Part shown: in pieces, positions 9,543 through 16,940 of the stretch
Numbering within the stretch: position 1 is the first letter of the stretch
Layout of the letters: every line of letters starts with the position of its first letter
Position numbers and translations under genes: made by a program
Origin: Alphaproteobacteria bacterium
Lineage (GTDB): Bacteria > Pseudomonadota > Alphaproteobacteria > SHVP01
Reading direction: 5' to 3'
Length of the DNA: 38,032 bases
NCBI GenBank assembly: GCA_947473325.1
Contig: CANJEJ010000010.1
Coordinates: forward strand, 1 to 38,032
The notes under the pieces: model-generated
Seen by the model: only the letters and a program-made list of their open reading frames with translations
Told to the model about the DNA's origin: nothing
Databases searched by the model: none

Positions 9543-10361
9543 ATGGCAAAGATCACGCGCGGCTTTCTCGAAACGGCGGATGGCGAGGTGCATTTCCGCG
9601 AAACCGGCACCCAGCACGCCACGCTGCCGATTGTCGTGTTGCATCCGGGCCCGACCGCTTCCCATTCCGTCGTGCCGCTGCTCGAGCGGCTGGGCGAGCA
9701 GCGCCATGTCATCGCGCCCGACCTGATGGGCATGGGCGATTCGGACGGGCCGGCGGTCGACAACCCGCGCATGGACTACTACGCCGAGATGGTGTTCCGC
9801 TTCCTCGATGCGCGGGGCGGCTTCCCGAGGTTCGACCTGTGGGGCAGCATGACCGGCGCCCATTGCGGCATCGAGATGTCGCTACGCAAGCCCGACCGGG
9901 TGAACCGCCTCTATATCGAGATGGTCCAGTTCTACGGGCCCGAGATGAAGAAGATGATGCAGGGCGGCCACGCCCCCAAGGCGAAGATCGACCACTACGG
10001 CAGTCAGGTCTACCAGATGTGGAACCTGGCGCGTGACCAGCACGCCTTCTTCCCCTGGTTCGCGCCCGAAGCGCAGTATCGCCGCGGCGGCACCCTGCCG
10101 ACGCCCGACCAGTTGCATGAGAAGGTGGTGGAGCTGCTGAAGGCCTGCCGCACCTATCACCACCCGCTCGGCGCGGCGCTGCATTATCCGACGGCCGAAA
10201 AGCTCGCCCAGGTGCAGGTGCCCGTGTTCGGGCCGGAAACCTTCAAGGAGTACCTGCCCAGCGCCACCGTGCGCGGTGATTTCTGCGTCGGGCCCAACAC
10301 TGCGCCGCCGGCGCAGGTGGATAAGGCGGCGAAGGAAATCCTCCGCCATCTCGCCATCTAG
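9543..10361 (+). CDS. Alpha/beta-hydrolase-fold protein with degenerate active site
   Basis: 272 residues with the alpha/beta-hydrolase layout: LPIVVLHPGPTAS (oxyanion strand), VIAPDLMGMGDSDGP, then the nucleophile elbow. The elbow reads G101-S-M-T-G105, so the nucleophile position of G-x-Nu-x-G holds Met103, not Ser, Cys or Asp. No clear catalytic His motif is seen near the C-terminus, where the last 45 residues lack GxGH. It may be a non-hydrolytic member or use another chemistry. ATG 9543 follows AAGGA (spacing about 8) after the GST gene; the longer in-frame upstream region is shadow of the GST gene. Substrate unknown. Confidence 0.82.
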   Translation: MAKITRGFLETADGEVHFRETGTQHATLPIVVLHPGPTASHSVVPLLERLGEQRHVIAPDLMGMGDSDGPAVDNPRMDYYAEMVFRFLDARGGFPRFDLWGSMTGAHCGIEMSLRKPDRVNRLYIEMVQFYGPEMKKMMQGGHAPKAKIDHYGSQVYQMWNLARDQHAFFPWFAPEAQYRRGGTLPTPDQLHEKVVELLKACRTYHHPLGAALHYPTAEKLAQVQVPVFGPETFKEYLPSATVRGDFCVGPNTAPPAQVDKAAKEILRHLAI

Positions 10362-10374
10362 AGAGAGCAATGCG

Positions 10375-10407
10375 CCCGAGGGGCGGACCGCAGGTCCGGC
10401 CGTCGGG
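10375..10407. terminator. Possible terminator between convergent genes
   Basis: Nested inverted repeats (CCCGA/TCGGG outside, GGACC/GGTCC inside, loop GCA) with an internal mismatch lie between the hydrolase-fold gene and the convergent Dabb gene. There is no good T tract, so this is weak. Confidence 0.3.
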
Positions 10408-10436
10408 CCTTGCCGCTCTTCAGATCAAAGCCCGGC

Positions 10437-10781
10437 TCAGACGCCGGTCCACTTCGCGGGAATCTGGTCGAGGTCGATGTCGCAGACCACGATCTCCATC
10501 CGCGGCACCATCAGGTCGCGCATCTCGTGATGCAGCGGGTGCGTCTGATAGCGGTCATGCGCCTCGCTTGAATCGAAGACGCTCAGGTTGCAATGGGTGT
10601 AGCCCTTGCCGCGCTTCTGATCCTGATTGGTGCCGAAGTAATAGTAGAGAAGCCCCGGCACGCTGGTGCGGATCTGGCTGACCAGCGCCTGCACCTTTTC
10701 TTCAAAAGCGGCGTCGATCGGCTGGTGAAACTTGATGAACACCATGTGGTAGAAACGCGGAATGACGGGTGGCACGGTCAT
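10437..10781 (-). CDS. Dabb-domain (stress-responsive alpha/beta barrel) protein
   Basis: 114 residues forming one dimeric ferredoxin-like Dabb domain: RFYHMVFIKFHQPID at the start, then SVPGLLYYYFGTN, and YQTHPLHHEMRDLMVP near the end. Such proteins are small homodimers, often next to aromatic or detoxification enzymes; biochemical roles vary and this one is unassigned. The next gene upstream on the - strand (10830-11171) is a clear paralogue, sharing HPLHxxxxxLxVPxME. ATG at 10781 is consistent with the second gene's N-terminus. Confidence 0.85.
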   Translation of the reverse strand: MTVPPVIPRFYHMVFIKFHQPIDAAFEEKVQALVSQIRTSVPGLLYYYFGTNQDQKRGKGYTHCNLSVFDSSEAHDRYQTHPLHHEMRDLMVPRMEIVVCDIDLDQIPAKWTGV

Positions 10782-10829
10782 GGCGGAATGTCCTGAAACA
10801 AGCGGGAAGACGGGACTGTAGCGCCGCGC

Positions 10830-11171
10830 CTACTTCGGGGGCAATTCGTTGCGGCCCTCGGCCGTTTCCAGCGCCACGTCGACATCGCCCACCACCGCCT
10901 CCATCAGCGGCACGCTCAGCTCCACCAGCAGGTTGTGCAGCGGATGGACCTGATAGGCGTCATGCGCTTCCTTGCTGACGAATTTCGACAGGTGGATATG
11001 CGTCCAGGTCTTCCTGAAGCCCGACACGTTGGGCGCCTGGTAGAATTCGAGGCAGCCCGGCACCTCGACCCGGATGCGGGCGCAGATCTCATGAACCTTC
11101 TCCCAATAGCCGGGCGGCAGCTCCTTCGTGAACTTCTTGATGATGACGTGGTAGTAGGGCGTGTCGGTCAT
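10830..11171 (-). CDS. Dabb-domain protein, paralogue of the downstream gene
   Basis: 113 residues, a Dabb domain starting TPYYHVIIKKFTKE, with EVPGCLEFYQAPN in the middle and YQVHPLHNLLVELSVPLMEAVVGDVDV at the end. It aligns throughout with the gene at 10437-10781, so the pair is a tandem duplication, probably co-transcribed (48-base gap). The open frame extends further upstream to 11516 but that part covers the divergent promoter region and the start of the cyclase gene, so ATG 11171 is taken. Function unknown. Confidence 0.83.
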   Translation of the reverse strand: MTDTPYYHVIIKKFTKELPPGYWEKVHEICARIRVEVPGCLEFYQAPNVSGFRKTWTHIHLSKFVSKEAHDAYQVHPLHNLLVELSVPLMEAVVGDVDVALETAEGRNELPPK

Positions 11172-11297
11172 TGCCAGTCTCGCAGATAGGGGCTGTCTTG
11201 GGGTGAACGCGGTTGCCCGCGCCCGCCCCGTGCAGCGATCGGCGATCAAGTGATTCCCCTGGATCGTCCGCTGCTCTAGGGTGAGGCGGCAAATCCT

Positions 11298-13001
11298 ATG
11301 CGCATCACCATCGGTTTCAAGATATTCGGCGTGGCGGTTGTCATGCTCGTGCTCATGGCGGGCGCGGCGCTGCTCAACACGCGCCAGGCCGTGCAACTGA
11401 TGGCCGTCTTCTCGCTGCTCGCCGACGACTATCTCGAGGCCTTCGCCGCGGTGTCGGAGGGAGAGGTGCACTCGGTCACCAAGGCCTTCCTCGCGCGGCG
11501 CTATTTCCTGTCGCATCTTGAGGACCGGGCGGTGGAGGAACGCCGGGTGCTACTGGCCGAGATGGCGGCCACGGATACGGCCGCCGACGCCCATTTCGCG
11601 ACGGCCCTGCTGTTGCTGCGCCGCGCTGTCGAGCGGGCCGACAACCCGCCGGATGCCCGCGACCTTGCGCGCACGGCACTGCTGTTCGAACTGGCGATGG
11701 AGGACCGGCGGCGCACAACGGCGCTGCTGTCTGCCGCCGTGGCGGCGCTGGAGGCCGGGGATCGCGCGGCCTTCCTCGCACAGGAGCCCGCGCTCGACGC
11801 GGCGCGCGACCGGCTGCTCGACCGCCTCGACCAGGTGGAAACCGAACTGCATCGTTTCGTTCAACGCCAGGCGCAGGATTTCCGCGACGCGGAAGTCCGC
11901 GTGCTCGCCGCGAGCGGTGTCGCGCTCGCCTTTGCCCTGCTGCTCGGGCTTGCCGGCGCCTTTGTGCTGGCGCGCAGCCTTTCGCGCCCCGTGCAGCGCC
12001 TGGTCGAGGGCGCGCGGGCGGTCGAGGCGGGCCGGCTCGACCTGACGATCCCGGTCACGACCAGCGACGAGGTCGGCCGGCTGACCGAGGCCTTTAACCG
12101 CATGATCGGCGAGTTGCGGACCAAGGAGCGCATCCGCGAGACCTTCGGCAAGTATGTCGATCCCAAGATCGTCGCGGGCCTGATCGACCGCCCCGACTTG
12201 ACGCGCGGTGAGGGCGAGCGGCGCGAGATGACCGTCGCCTTCACCGACCTGCGCGGCTTCACCGCGCTGGGCGAGGGCCTGACGCCGCCGGCGCTGGTGC
12301 GCGTCATCAATGCCTATCTCACCGAGATGTCGCGCGCCATCCGGCGCCACGACGGCATCATCGACAAGTTCATCGGCGATGCGGTGATGGCCTATTGGGG
12401 CCCGCCCTTCGTCGCCGCCGAGGTGCAGGTGCGCCATGCCTGCGCCGCCGCGCTCAACCAGATGGACAGCTTCGACCGCTTCCGCCAGCAGCTGCCGGAG
12501 CTGCTCGGCCTGCGCGGCAACGCGCCGGACCTTGGCCTGCGGATCGGCATCGCCACCGGCGATGTGGTGGTGGGCGACATCGGCTCCGACGTGACGCGCA
12601 ACTACACGGTGCTGGGCGACACGGTGAACCTCGCGTCGCGGCTCGAAGGCGTGAACAAGCTTTATGGCACCCGCATCCTGCTCAGCGACCAGGCGGCGCA
12701 GCGAGCGGGACCGGGTTTCGCCCTGCGCGAGATCGACCGCGTGGCCGTCGCCGGCAAGGCGGAGCCGGAACGCATCCATGAGCTCCTGGGCCGCGCCGGC
12801 GATGCGCCGCCGGCGGGACTCGATGCCTATGCCGAAGGCCTTGCCGGCTGGCGCGCGGGCGACTGGGCCACGGCCCGGCGTGGCTTTGCCGCCGCCCTGG
12901 CCGCCCGCCCCGGCGATGGCCCGGCCGAGGCCTTCCTCCGGCGCCTGGAAAGCCCGCCGGCGGCCGGCTGGGACGGCGTCTGGCGCCTCGACAGCAAGTA
13001 A
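11298..13001 (+). CDS. Membrane-bound class III adenylate cyclase with HAMP domain
   Basis: 567 residues that should make cAMP from ATP in response to an external or membrane signal. Transmembrane helix 1 is at about 8-28, a ~170-residue helical sensor region faces the periplasm, helix 2 is at about 203-226, HAMP at about 224-277, and the class III catalytic domain at about 305-475. The metal-binding Asp317 (FTDLRGF) and Asp361 (FIGDAVMAYWG) are present. So are the adenine-selecting Lys357 and Asp441 and the transition-state Asn444/Arg448 (GDTVNLASRLEG), so it should be active and ATP-specific. The last ~60 residues (YAEGLAGWRAGDWATARRGF) look like a TPR-like repeat. It is divergent from the Dabb genes. 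What it senses is unknown. Confidence 0.92.
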   Translation: MRITIGFKIFGVAVVMLVLMAGAALLNTRQAVQLMAVFSLLADDYLEAFAAVSEGEVHSVTKAFLARRYFLSHLEDRAVEERRVLLAEMAATDTAADAHFATALLLLRRAVERADNPPDARDLARTALLFELAMEDRRRTTALLSAAVAALEAGDRAAFLAQEPALDAARDRLLDRLDQVETELHRFVQRQAQDFRDAEVRVLAASGVALAFALLLGLAGAFVLARSLSRPVQRLVEGARAVEAGRLDLTIPVTTSDEVGRLTEAFNRMIGELRTKERIRETFGKYVDPKIVAGLIDRPDLTRGEGERREMTVAFTDLRGFTALGEGLTPPALVRVINAYLTEMSRAIRRHDGIIDKFIGDAVMAYWGPPFVAAEVQVRHACAAALNQMDSFDRFRQQLPELLGLRGNAPDLGLRIGIATGDVVVGDIGSDVTRNYTVLGDTVNLASRLEGVNKLYGTRILLSDQAAQRAGPGFALREIDRVAVAGKAEPERIHELLGRAGDAPPAGLDAYAEGLAGWRAGDWATARRGFAAALAARPGDGPAEAFLRRLESPPAAGWDGVWRLDSK

Positions 13002-13065
13002 CGCCCGCCCCCCGCTTGACGCCGCCAGCCCCATCCCGTAAGTCTCGGCGCCTGTCACGGCCCAC

Positions 13066-13141
13066 GTCCCCTTCGTCTAGTGGCCCAGGACATCGCCCTC
13101 TCACGGCGAGAACAGGGGTTCGAGTCCCCTAGGGGACGCCA
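13066..13141 (+). tRNA. tRNA-Glu (anticodon CTC)
   Basis: A 76-base cloverleaf with encoded CCA. The acceptor stem pairs GTCCCCT with AGGGGAC, the anticodon stem TCGCC/GGCGA (13093-13097 with 13105-13109) encloses loop CTCTCAC, and the anticodon is CTC at 13100-13102. The T arm AGGGG-TTCGAGT-CCCCT is perfect. It reads GAG codons. It marks the edge between core genes on the left and accessory genes on the right, and tRNA 3' ends are common integration sites. Confidence 0.96.
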
Positions 13142-13416
13142 ACCTTTTCCGGGCTTTCCGGATCTCCCGGTCGAAATTTCGGCGATTTTCGGGAGAGGTT
13201 GGTGGTTGGCGATCAGCCTCCCTCCCGCTGTCAGCAACAGGTTGTCGCAGTCTTGCGCCCCCCAGTTCTAGCGGCGCGTGTTCAGGCCGTAACGGCGACG
13301 CTTACAACCCCATTCAGCTGGCGCCGCGATGCGCCAAAGACATCGCGCGTCTCAACAAATGGCTGCACGAAGTTCCAGCCCGTGCCATGCACAGCAAATG
13401 TCTGTCGCTCATTGGA
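13142..13416. other. Non-coding stretch after tRNA-Glu
   Basis: About 275 bases without a convincing gene before the ArsR promoter. It has fewer G/C than the core genes to the left, by eye. One frame on the + strand (about 13231-13440) stays open and reads protein-like around 13306-13390 (NPIQLAPRCAKDIARLNKW), but it has no start and no recognisable family. It could be the eroded end of a lost gene. Confidence 0.4.
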
Positions 13417-13444
13417 TTGACAGATTTATATCTATCGATATGTT
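13417..13444 (+). promoter_or_regulatory. Candidate promoter and operator of the arsR-MFS pair
   Basis: A consensus -35 TTGACA lies at 13417-13422 and a TATGTT -10 candidate at 13439-13444, spacer 16. Between and over them is an AT-rich inverted repeat, ATATC (13428-13432) and GATAT (13437-13441), typical in size and position for an ArsR/SmtB operator. Transcription would begin close to the ATG at 13451, so the mRNA may be leaderless. Confidence 0.5.
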
Positions 13445-13450
13445 GCGGGG

Positions 13451-13759
13451 ATGGATCAGGCCGCCGCACTGAAAGCCCTCGCCGACCCCGTTCGACTGCA
13501 AATTGTCGCCTTCCTTCACAGTCCGAAGGCGCGGCGTTGTACCTTTGCCGACCGGGTTTGCGCCTGCGACCTGGAAGGGCTCCTCGGCCTGTCGCAGCCT
13601 GCCGTAAGCCACCACATGCGCCTGCTTGTCGCTGCCGGACTCGTCCACGCTGAAAAGAATGGGCGCTGGATGTATTACAGCCTCGATCCTGTTGCCTTCG
13701 ACAACGTCATCGCGTTCCTGCGACCCTTTTCGCTGCCGTCGCGCAAGGCTGCTGCCTGA
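13451..13759 (+). CDS. ArsR/SmtB-family winged-helix repressor
   Basis: 102 residues with the ArsR helix-turn-helix (LLGLSQPAVSHHMRLLVAAGLV) and wing (EKNGRWMYYSLDP). In front of the recognition region, RVCACDLEGLL carries a Cys-x-Cys-Asp pair like the CVCDL site used by arsenic-sensing ArsR; another Cys (RRC) lies nine residues before. It probably senses a soft metal(loid) and represses itself and the MFS gene. The following gene overlaps its stop. The inducer is inferred only from the Cys motif. Confidence 0.88.
   Translation: MDQAAALKALADPVRLQIVAFLHSPKARRCTFADRVCACDLEGLLGLSQPAVSHHMRLLVAAGLVHAEKNGRWMYYSLDPVAFDNVIAFLRPFSLPSRKAAA
13745..13758 (+). promoter_or_regulatory. Ribosome-binding site and CTG start of the MFS gene
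   Basis: AAGG at 13745-13748 stands 7 bases before a CTG at 13756-13758. That CTG overlaps the arsR stop as CTGA, the layout normally seen as ATGA in coupled genes. No ATG, GTG or TTG exists in this frame between the stop at 13651 and GTG 13870. Confidence 0.5.
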
Positions 13760-14982
13760 ACCACCCCGTTCATCTCCCACGGGTTGCCGGCCCGTGGACG
13801 CTGGTCACGGCGCTTTCCGTTGGTCAGCTCATTTCCTGGGGGTCGCTCTACTACAGCTTCTCGCTGTTCGTGGCGCCCATGGAAGCCGACCTTGGCTGGT
13901 CGCGGGCGGATCTGAACGGAGCCCTGTCCGCCGGCCTGCTGGTGGCGGGGCTGTTTGCCCTGCCGGTTGGTCGGTTGATCGACCGGCACGGCGCCCATCT
14001 CCTCATGACCCTGGGGTCGCTCGCGGGTGGCGTCCTGTGCCTGGCCTGGTCGCAGGTCGACAGCATCCCGCTGTTCTACCTGATCTGGGTCGGAATAGGG
14101 ATGGTGCAGGCGGCCACGCTGTACGAGCCTGCCTTCGCGGTCATCACGGCCAATCTGGGCAGTCGCTACCGTCAGGGAATCACAGTGCTCACGCTGCTCG
14201 GCGGACTGGCCAGCACGGTGTTCATTCCCCTGACCCAGTTTCTGATCGAATCCATCGGCTGGCGGGAGGCCCTTGTGGTGCTCGCGGCCTGCAACGCCTT
14301 CCTGTGCACCGGCATCCACCTGGTGGTGTTGCGCGGCACCCGGGCGCAGGCCCCGACGGGGCGTCAGCCCGCCGCGGTGTCGCATGGCCGCGACACGCCG
14401 CTCCGCCTCGCTTTGCGCAACCCCGCGTTCTGGGGAGTCGCGGCGATGGTCGTGACCAATGCGCTGGCCTTTTCCGCGCTGACGTTCCACATCGTCCCGT
14501 TGCTCGGCGAACGCAATATTTCAATGGCCACGATCATCGGTGTTGTCGCCGTGATTGGCCCTGCGCAGGTCGCGGGCCGACTTGTGCTGCTTGCATTTGG
14601 CCCGCGAATCCGTGCCGTGCATATCGGCGCCGTCTCGGTGGTGTGCCTTCCGGCGGCGATTCTGCTGTTGCTGCTGGCGCCATCGACGCCGGCGTCGCTG
14701 GTGCTCTATGCGCTGATCTATGGCGCTGGCAACGGCATCATGACAATTGCACGCGGCACGATTGTTCCGGAGGTACTCGGGCCGGCGGGCTATGCCACGG
14801 TAAATGGAGCACTCGCCCTGCCGTCATTGATCGCCAAAGCCGGCGCACCGCTTGGCGCTGCGGCCCTGTGGAGCGTGACCGGCAGCTATGATGGCGTGCT
14901 CTGGGCGCTACTCGTTGTGGCTGTGTTGGGTGCCGCCATCTACATGGCGGGCACTCGGCCGTTTTCTCGCCGCGCCTCGTAG
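13756..14982 (+). CDS. Major facilitator superfamily transporter, probable CTG start
   Basis: An inner-membrane permease of about 408 residues with about 12 helices, expected to export a compound sensed by the adjacent ArsR. The first canonical start is GTG 13870, but that would remove most of the first helix. The frame upstream reads PWTLVTALSVGQLISWG then SLYYSFSLFV, a typical first MFS helix. I therefore extend to the CTG at 13756. The loop 2-3 motif is PVGRLIDRHGAH, and a second half-repeat begins near ALRNPAFWGVAAM. ArsR-linked MFS proteins such as ArsK export arsenicals, which is a guess here. The stop is at 14980-14982. Confidence 0.8.
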   Translation: MNHPVHLPRVAGPWTLVTALSVGQLISWGSLYYSFSLFVAPMEADLGWSRADLNGALSAGLLVAGLFALPVGRLIDRHGAHLLMTLGSLAGGVLCLAWSQVDSIPLFYLIWVGIGMVQAATLYEPAFAVITANLGSRYRQGITVLTLLGGLASTVFIPLTQFLIESIGWREALVVLAACNAFLCTGIHLVVLRGTRAQAPTGRQPAAVSHGRDTPLRLALRNPAFWGVAAMVVTNALAFSALTFHIVPLLGERNISMATIIGVVAVIGPAQVAGRLVLLAFGPRIRAVHIGAVSVVCLPAAILLLLLAPSTPASLVLYALIYGAGNGIMTIARGTIVPEVLGPAGYATVNGALALPSLIAKAGAPLGAAALWSVTGSYDGVLWALLVVAVLGAAIYMAGTRPFSRRAS

Positions 14983-15074
14983 ACCAGCCACACCGCCTGC
15001 CGCTGCCGGTCAGGCCGGTCCTGATCCGCCAGACCGTCATCAAAGCGTAGCACCGGCTGCCTAATTGTCGCGGC

Positions 15075-15449
15075 TTGGTAACCTGGCGACAATCCGGCCC
15101 GCCCTTGATCAGTCCGCTCAGCAGCTACTGGCGTGAGTCCATCGCCGCCCTGGACTTCGCCTTTCAACCGATCGTCAACAGCCACACCGGCGTCAGCGCC
15201 GGCTTTGAAGCGTTGTTGCGTGGGGTGGAGCGGGTGGGGTGTCCGAGCATCGGGTCCTTCTTCGACCGCGCCTTTCACTATGGCGTGCTGCCAGCGGTGG
15301 AACTTGCACTGCGCCGCAAGGCGGCGACGGCATTTGCCCGCATTGCCCCCCACCAGGGCCGGCGGCTTTTCCTCAATGTCGACAACCGTGCCCTGACGCA
15401 GACAAGCCCGGCCCTGATTGCTGAGGCCATTGCGGCGGGGGGGCATTGA
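15075..15449 (+). CDS. N-terminal part of a frameshifted EAL-CBS-GGDEF protein
   Basis: The first ~120 residues of a c-di-GMP signalling protein. It begins the EAL phosphodiesterase domain: FAFQPIV, then FEALLR with the EAL signature Glu, and LFLNVDN. The frame then stops early at 15447-15449. A run of seven G at 15437-15443 shifts the frame; with six G the reading would run on as AAGG-IDPGTVCLEVSER, an excellent EAL match. The gene is therefore one unit with the following part, broken by one inserted base, either a true mutation or a homopolymer read error. The TTG start at 15075 is uncertain; TTG 15105 is an alternative. Confidence 0.75.
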   Translation: MVTWRQSGPPLISPLSSYWRESIAALDFAFQPIVNSHTGVSAGFEALLRGVERVGCPSIGSFFDRAFHYGVLPAVELALRRKAATAFARIAPHQGRRLFLNVDNRALTQTSPALIAEAIAAGGH

Positions 15450-16923
15450 TCCCGGCACGGTCTGCCTGGAAGTGTCCGAGCGCCATGAGACCGGCCTCGC
15501 GGAAGATACGCAGGCGCTGCTCGGCGCCGTCCGCCGCGATCATCGCATGAAGATCGCCCTCGACGATTTTGGCCGCGGCTTCGCGGGACTTCATTTGCTC
15601 TACAATCTCGAGCCCGACTTCCTGAAGATCGATCGCTTCTTCATCTCCAGCATTGCCGCGGACCGGAAACGGCGAATCTTCGTGGCCAATATCGTGAACA
15701 TGGCCCATCTCCTGGGTATTACCGTCATCGCCGAGGGGGTGGAAACCGAGCTGGAATATGCCGTATGCCGCGAGGTCGGGTGCGACCTGATCCAGGGCTT
15801 CCTCGTGGCGGTTCCAACGACAGACGTCGGCGGGTTGCAGGAGCGCTACAGCGAGATCGGCATTCTGGCCGGCCGCGAGAGGCGCCGGCGTTCGCGCGAC
15901 CTGCATATGATCAAGGAACGCATCGAGCGGACCGAGCCGGTCACTCTCGACTCAAACATCTTCGATGTGTTCCACCGTTTCCGTGCCGACACGCATTCAA
16001 GCTTCATTCCCGTGGTCGACTCGCTGGGGCAGCCCGTTGGTATTGTCCGCGAGCAGGACATGAAGGAATTGGTCTACTCCCCCTACGGCCGCGATATCCT
16101 GTCCAATCGGAATTATTCTCGCGGGCTGCAGGATTTTGTGACCCGCTGCCCGGTCGCCGACATTCAGCTGAACGCCCAGGGACTTATCGAGATATTCAAC
16201 AAGCACCGTGACCAGGATGCGATCCTGGTGGTTGAAGACATGCGCTACGCCGGCTTCCTTTCTGCGCGGTCGCTGCTGTCGATTGTCTCGGAACAGAACC
16301 TGACGACGGCGCGCGAGCAGAATCCGATTTCCCAGCTGCCCGGCAACAGGTTGATCTATGAGTTTGTGTCACAGGCCCTCAGCGGCGACGGGGCCGGGCA
16401 TCACTTTGTCTACATCGACTTCGACAACTTCAAACCGTTCAACGACCACTTCGGCTTCCGTGTTGGCGACCGCGTTATTGCGACAATGGCCGAGCTCTTG
16501 CGGCTGCTGCCGGCCCATGAAGACCGGTTCATCGGTCACGTTGGTGGAGACGACTTCTTCATAGGCTGGCGAGGTTCCTCGCTGGCTGCGGTGCAGGAAG
16601 AGACAGCACAACTGCTCTATTCGTTTGCGCGCGAAGTGCGATCCTTCTACGACCTGAAGGCACAACACGACGGCTACATCATCGAGGTGGACCGGCAGGG
16701 ACAGTTGCGCCGCTTTCCCTTGCTGTCGGCCAGCGCTGTGATCATGGAAGTGGGGCCTGGACCGTCTTGCCTGACCGTCGAGGCGGCGGGTGAAATGATC
16801 GCGCGCGGCAAGCGGCAGGCGAAGATTGCCCAAGGCGGAATCCACATTGTCCATGCCAGGGAATCCGCCAGACAGTTCACACTCGAGGGCCTTACCCCCT
16901 TGCGTTTGTCAGGCGGTCGATAG
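15418..16923 (+). CDS. Main part of the frameshifted EAL-CBS-GGDEF c-di-GMP protein
   Basis: Continues the EAL domain in another frame: CLEVSERHE (metal-binding Glu), DDFGRGFAG, KIDRFF and IAEGVETE are all present, so the intact domain would be catalytically competent. A pair of CBS-like repeats (SFIPVVDSLGQPVGIVREQD and AILVVEDMRYAGFLSARSLL) comes next. A C-terminal GGDEF domain follows with DFDNFKPFND and the signature GGDDF, where Asp replaces the usual catalytic Glu, so cyclase activity is doubtful. The TTG at 15418 is only the formal beginning of the open frame. It ends 17 bases before convergent phnF. Soluble; no membrane helices seen. Confidence 0.85.
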   Translation: MLRPLRRGGIDPGTVCLEVSERHETGLAEDTQALLGAVRRDHRMKIALDDFGRGFAGLHLLYNLEPDFLKIDRFFISSIAADRKRRIFVANIVNMAHLLGITVIAEGVETELEYAVCREVGCDLIQGFLVAVPTTDVGGLQERYSEIGILAGRERRRRSRDLHMIKERIERTEPVTLDSNIFDVFHRFRADTHSSFIPVVDSLGQPVGIVREQDMKELVYSPYGRDILSNRNYSRGLQDFVTRCPVADIQLNAQGLIEIFNKHRDQDAILVVEDMRYAGFLSARSLLSIVSEQNLTTAREQNPISQLPGNRLIYEFVSQALSGDGAGHHFVYIDFDNFKPFNDHFGFRVGDRVIATMAELLRLLPAHEDRFIGHVGGDDFFIGWRGSSLAAVQEETAQLLYSFAREVRSFYDLKAQHDGYIIEVDRQGQLRRFPLLSASAVIMEVGPGPSCLTVEAAGEMIARGKRQAKIAQGGIHIVHARESARQFTLEGLTPLRLSGGR

Positions 16924-16940
16924 GGAGATCGTCGCCTGCC

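Noticed and set aside
11550-13058. A 502-codon open frame on the - strand opposite the adenylate cyclase
   Set aside because: It mirrors the codon pattern of a clear cyclase gene, has no recognisable domain, and such antisense frames are usual in GC-rich DNA.
13117-13141. A second copy of the tRNA-Glu 3' end as an island right attachment site
   Set aside because: None was noticed by eye inside the window; it could lie outside, so the island idea is kept only as an inference.
13651-13870. Programmed -1 frameshift making an ArsR-MFS fusion
   Set aside because: No slippery heptamer is seen near the arsR stop, and a CTG start with its own AAGG site explains the layout better.
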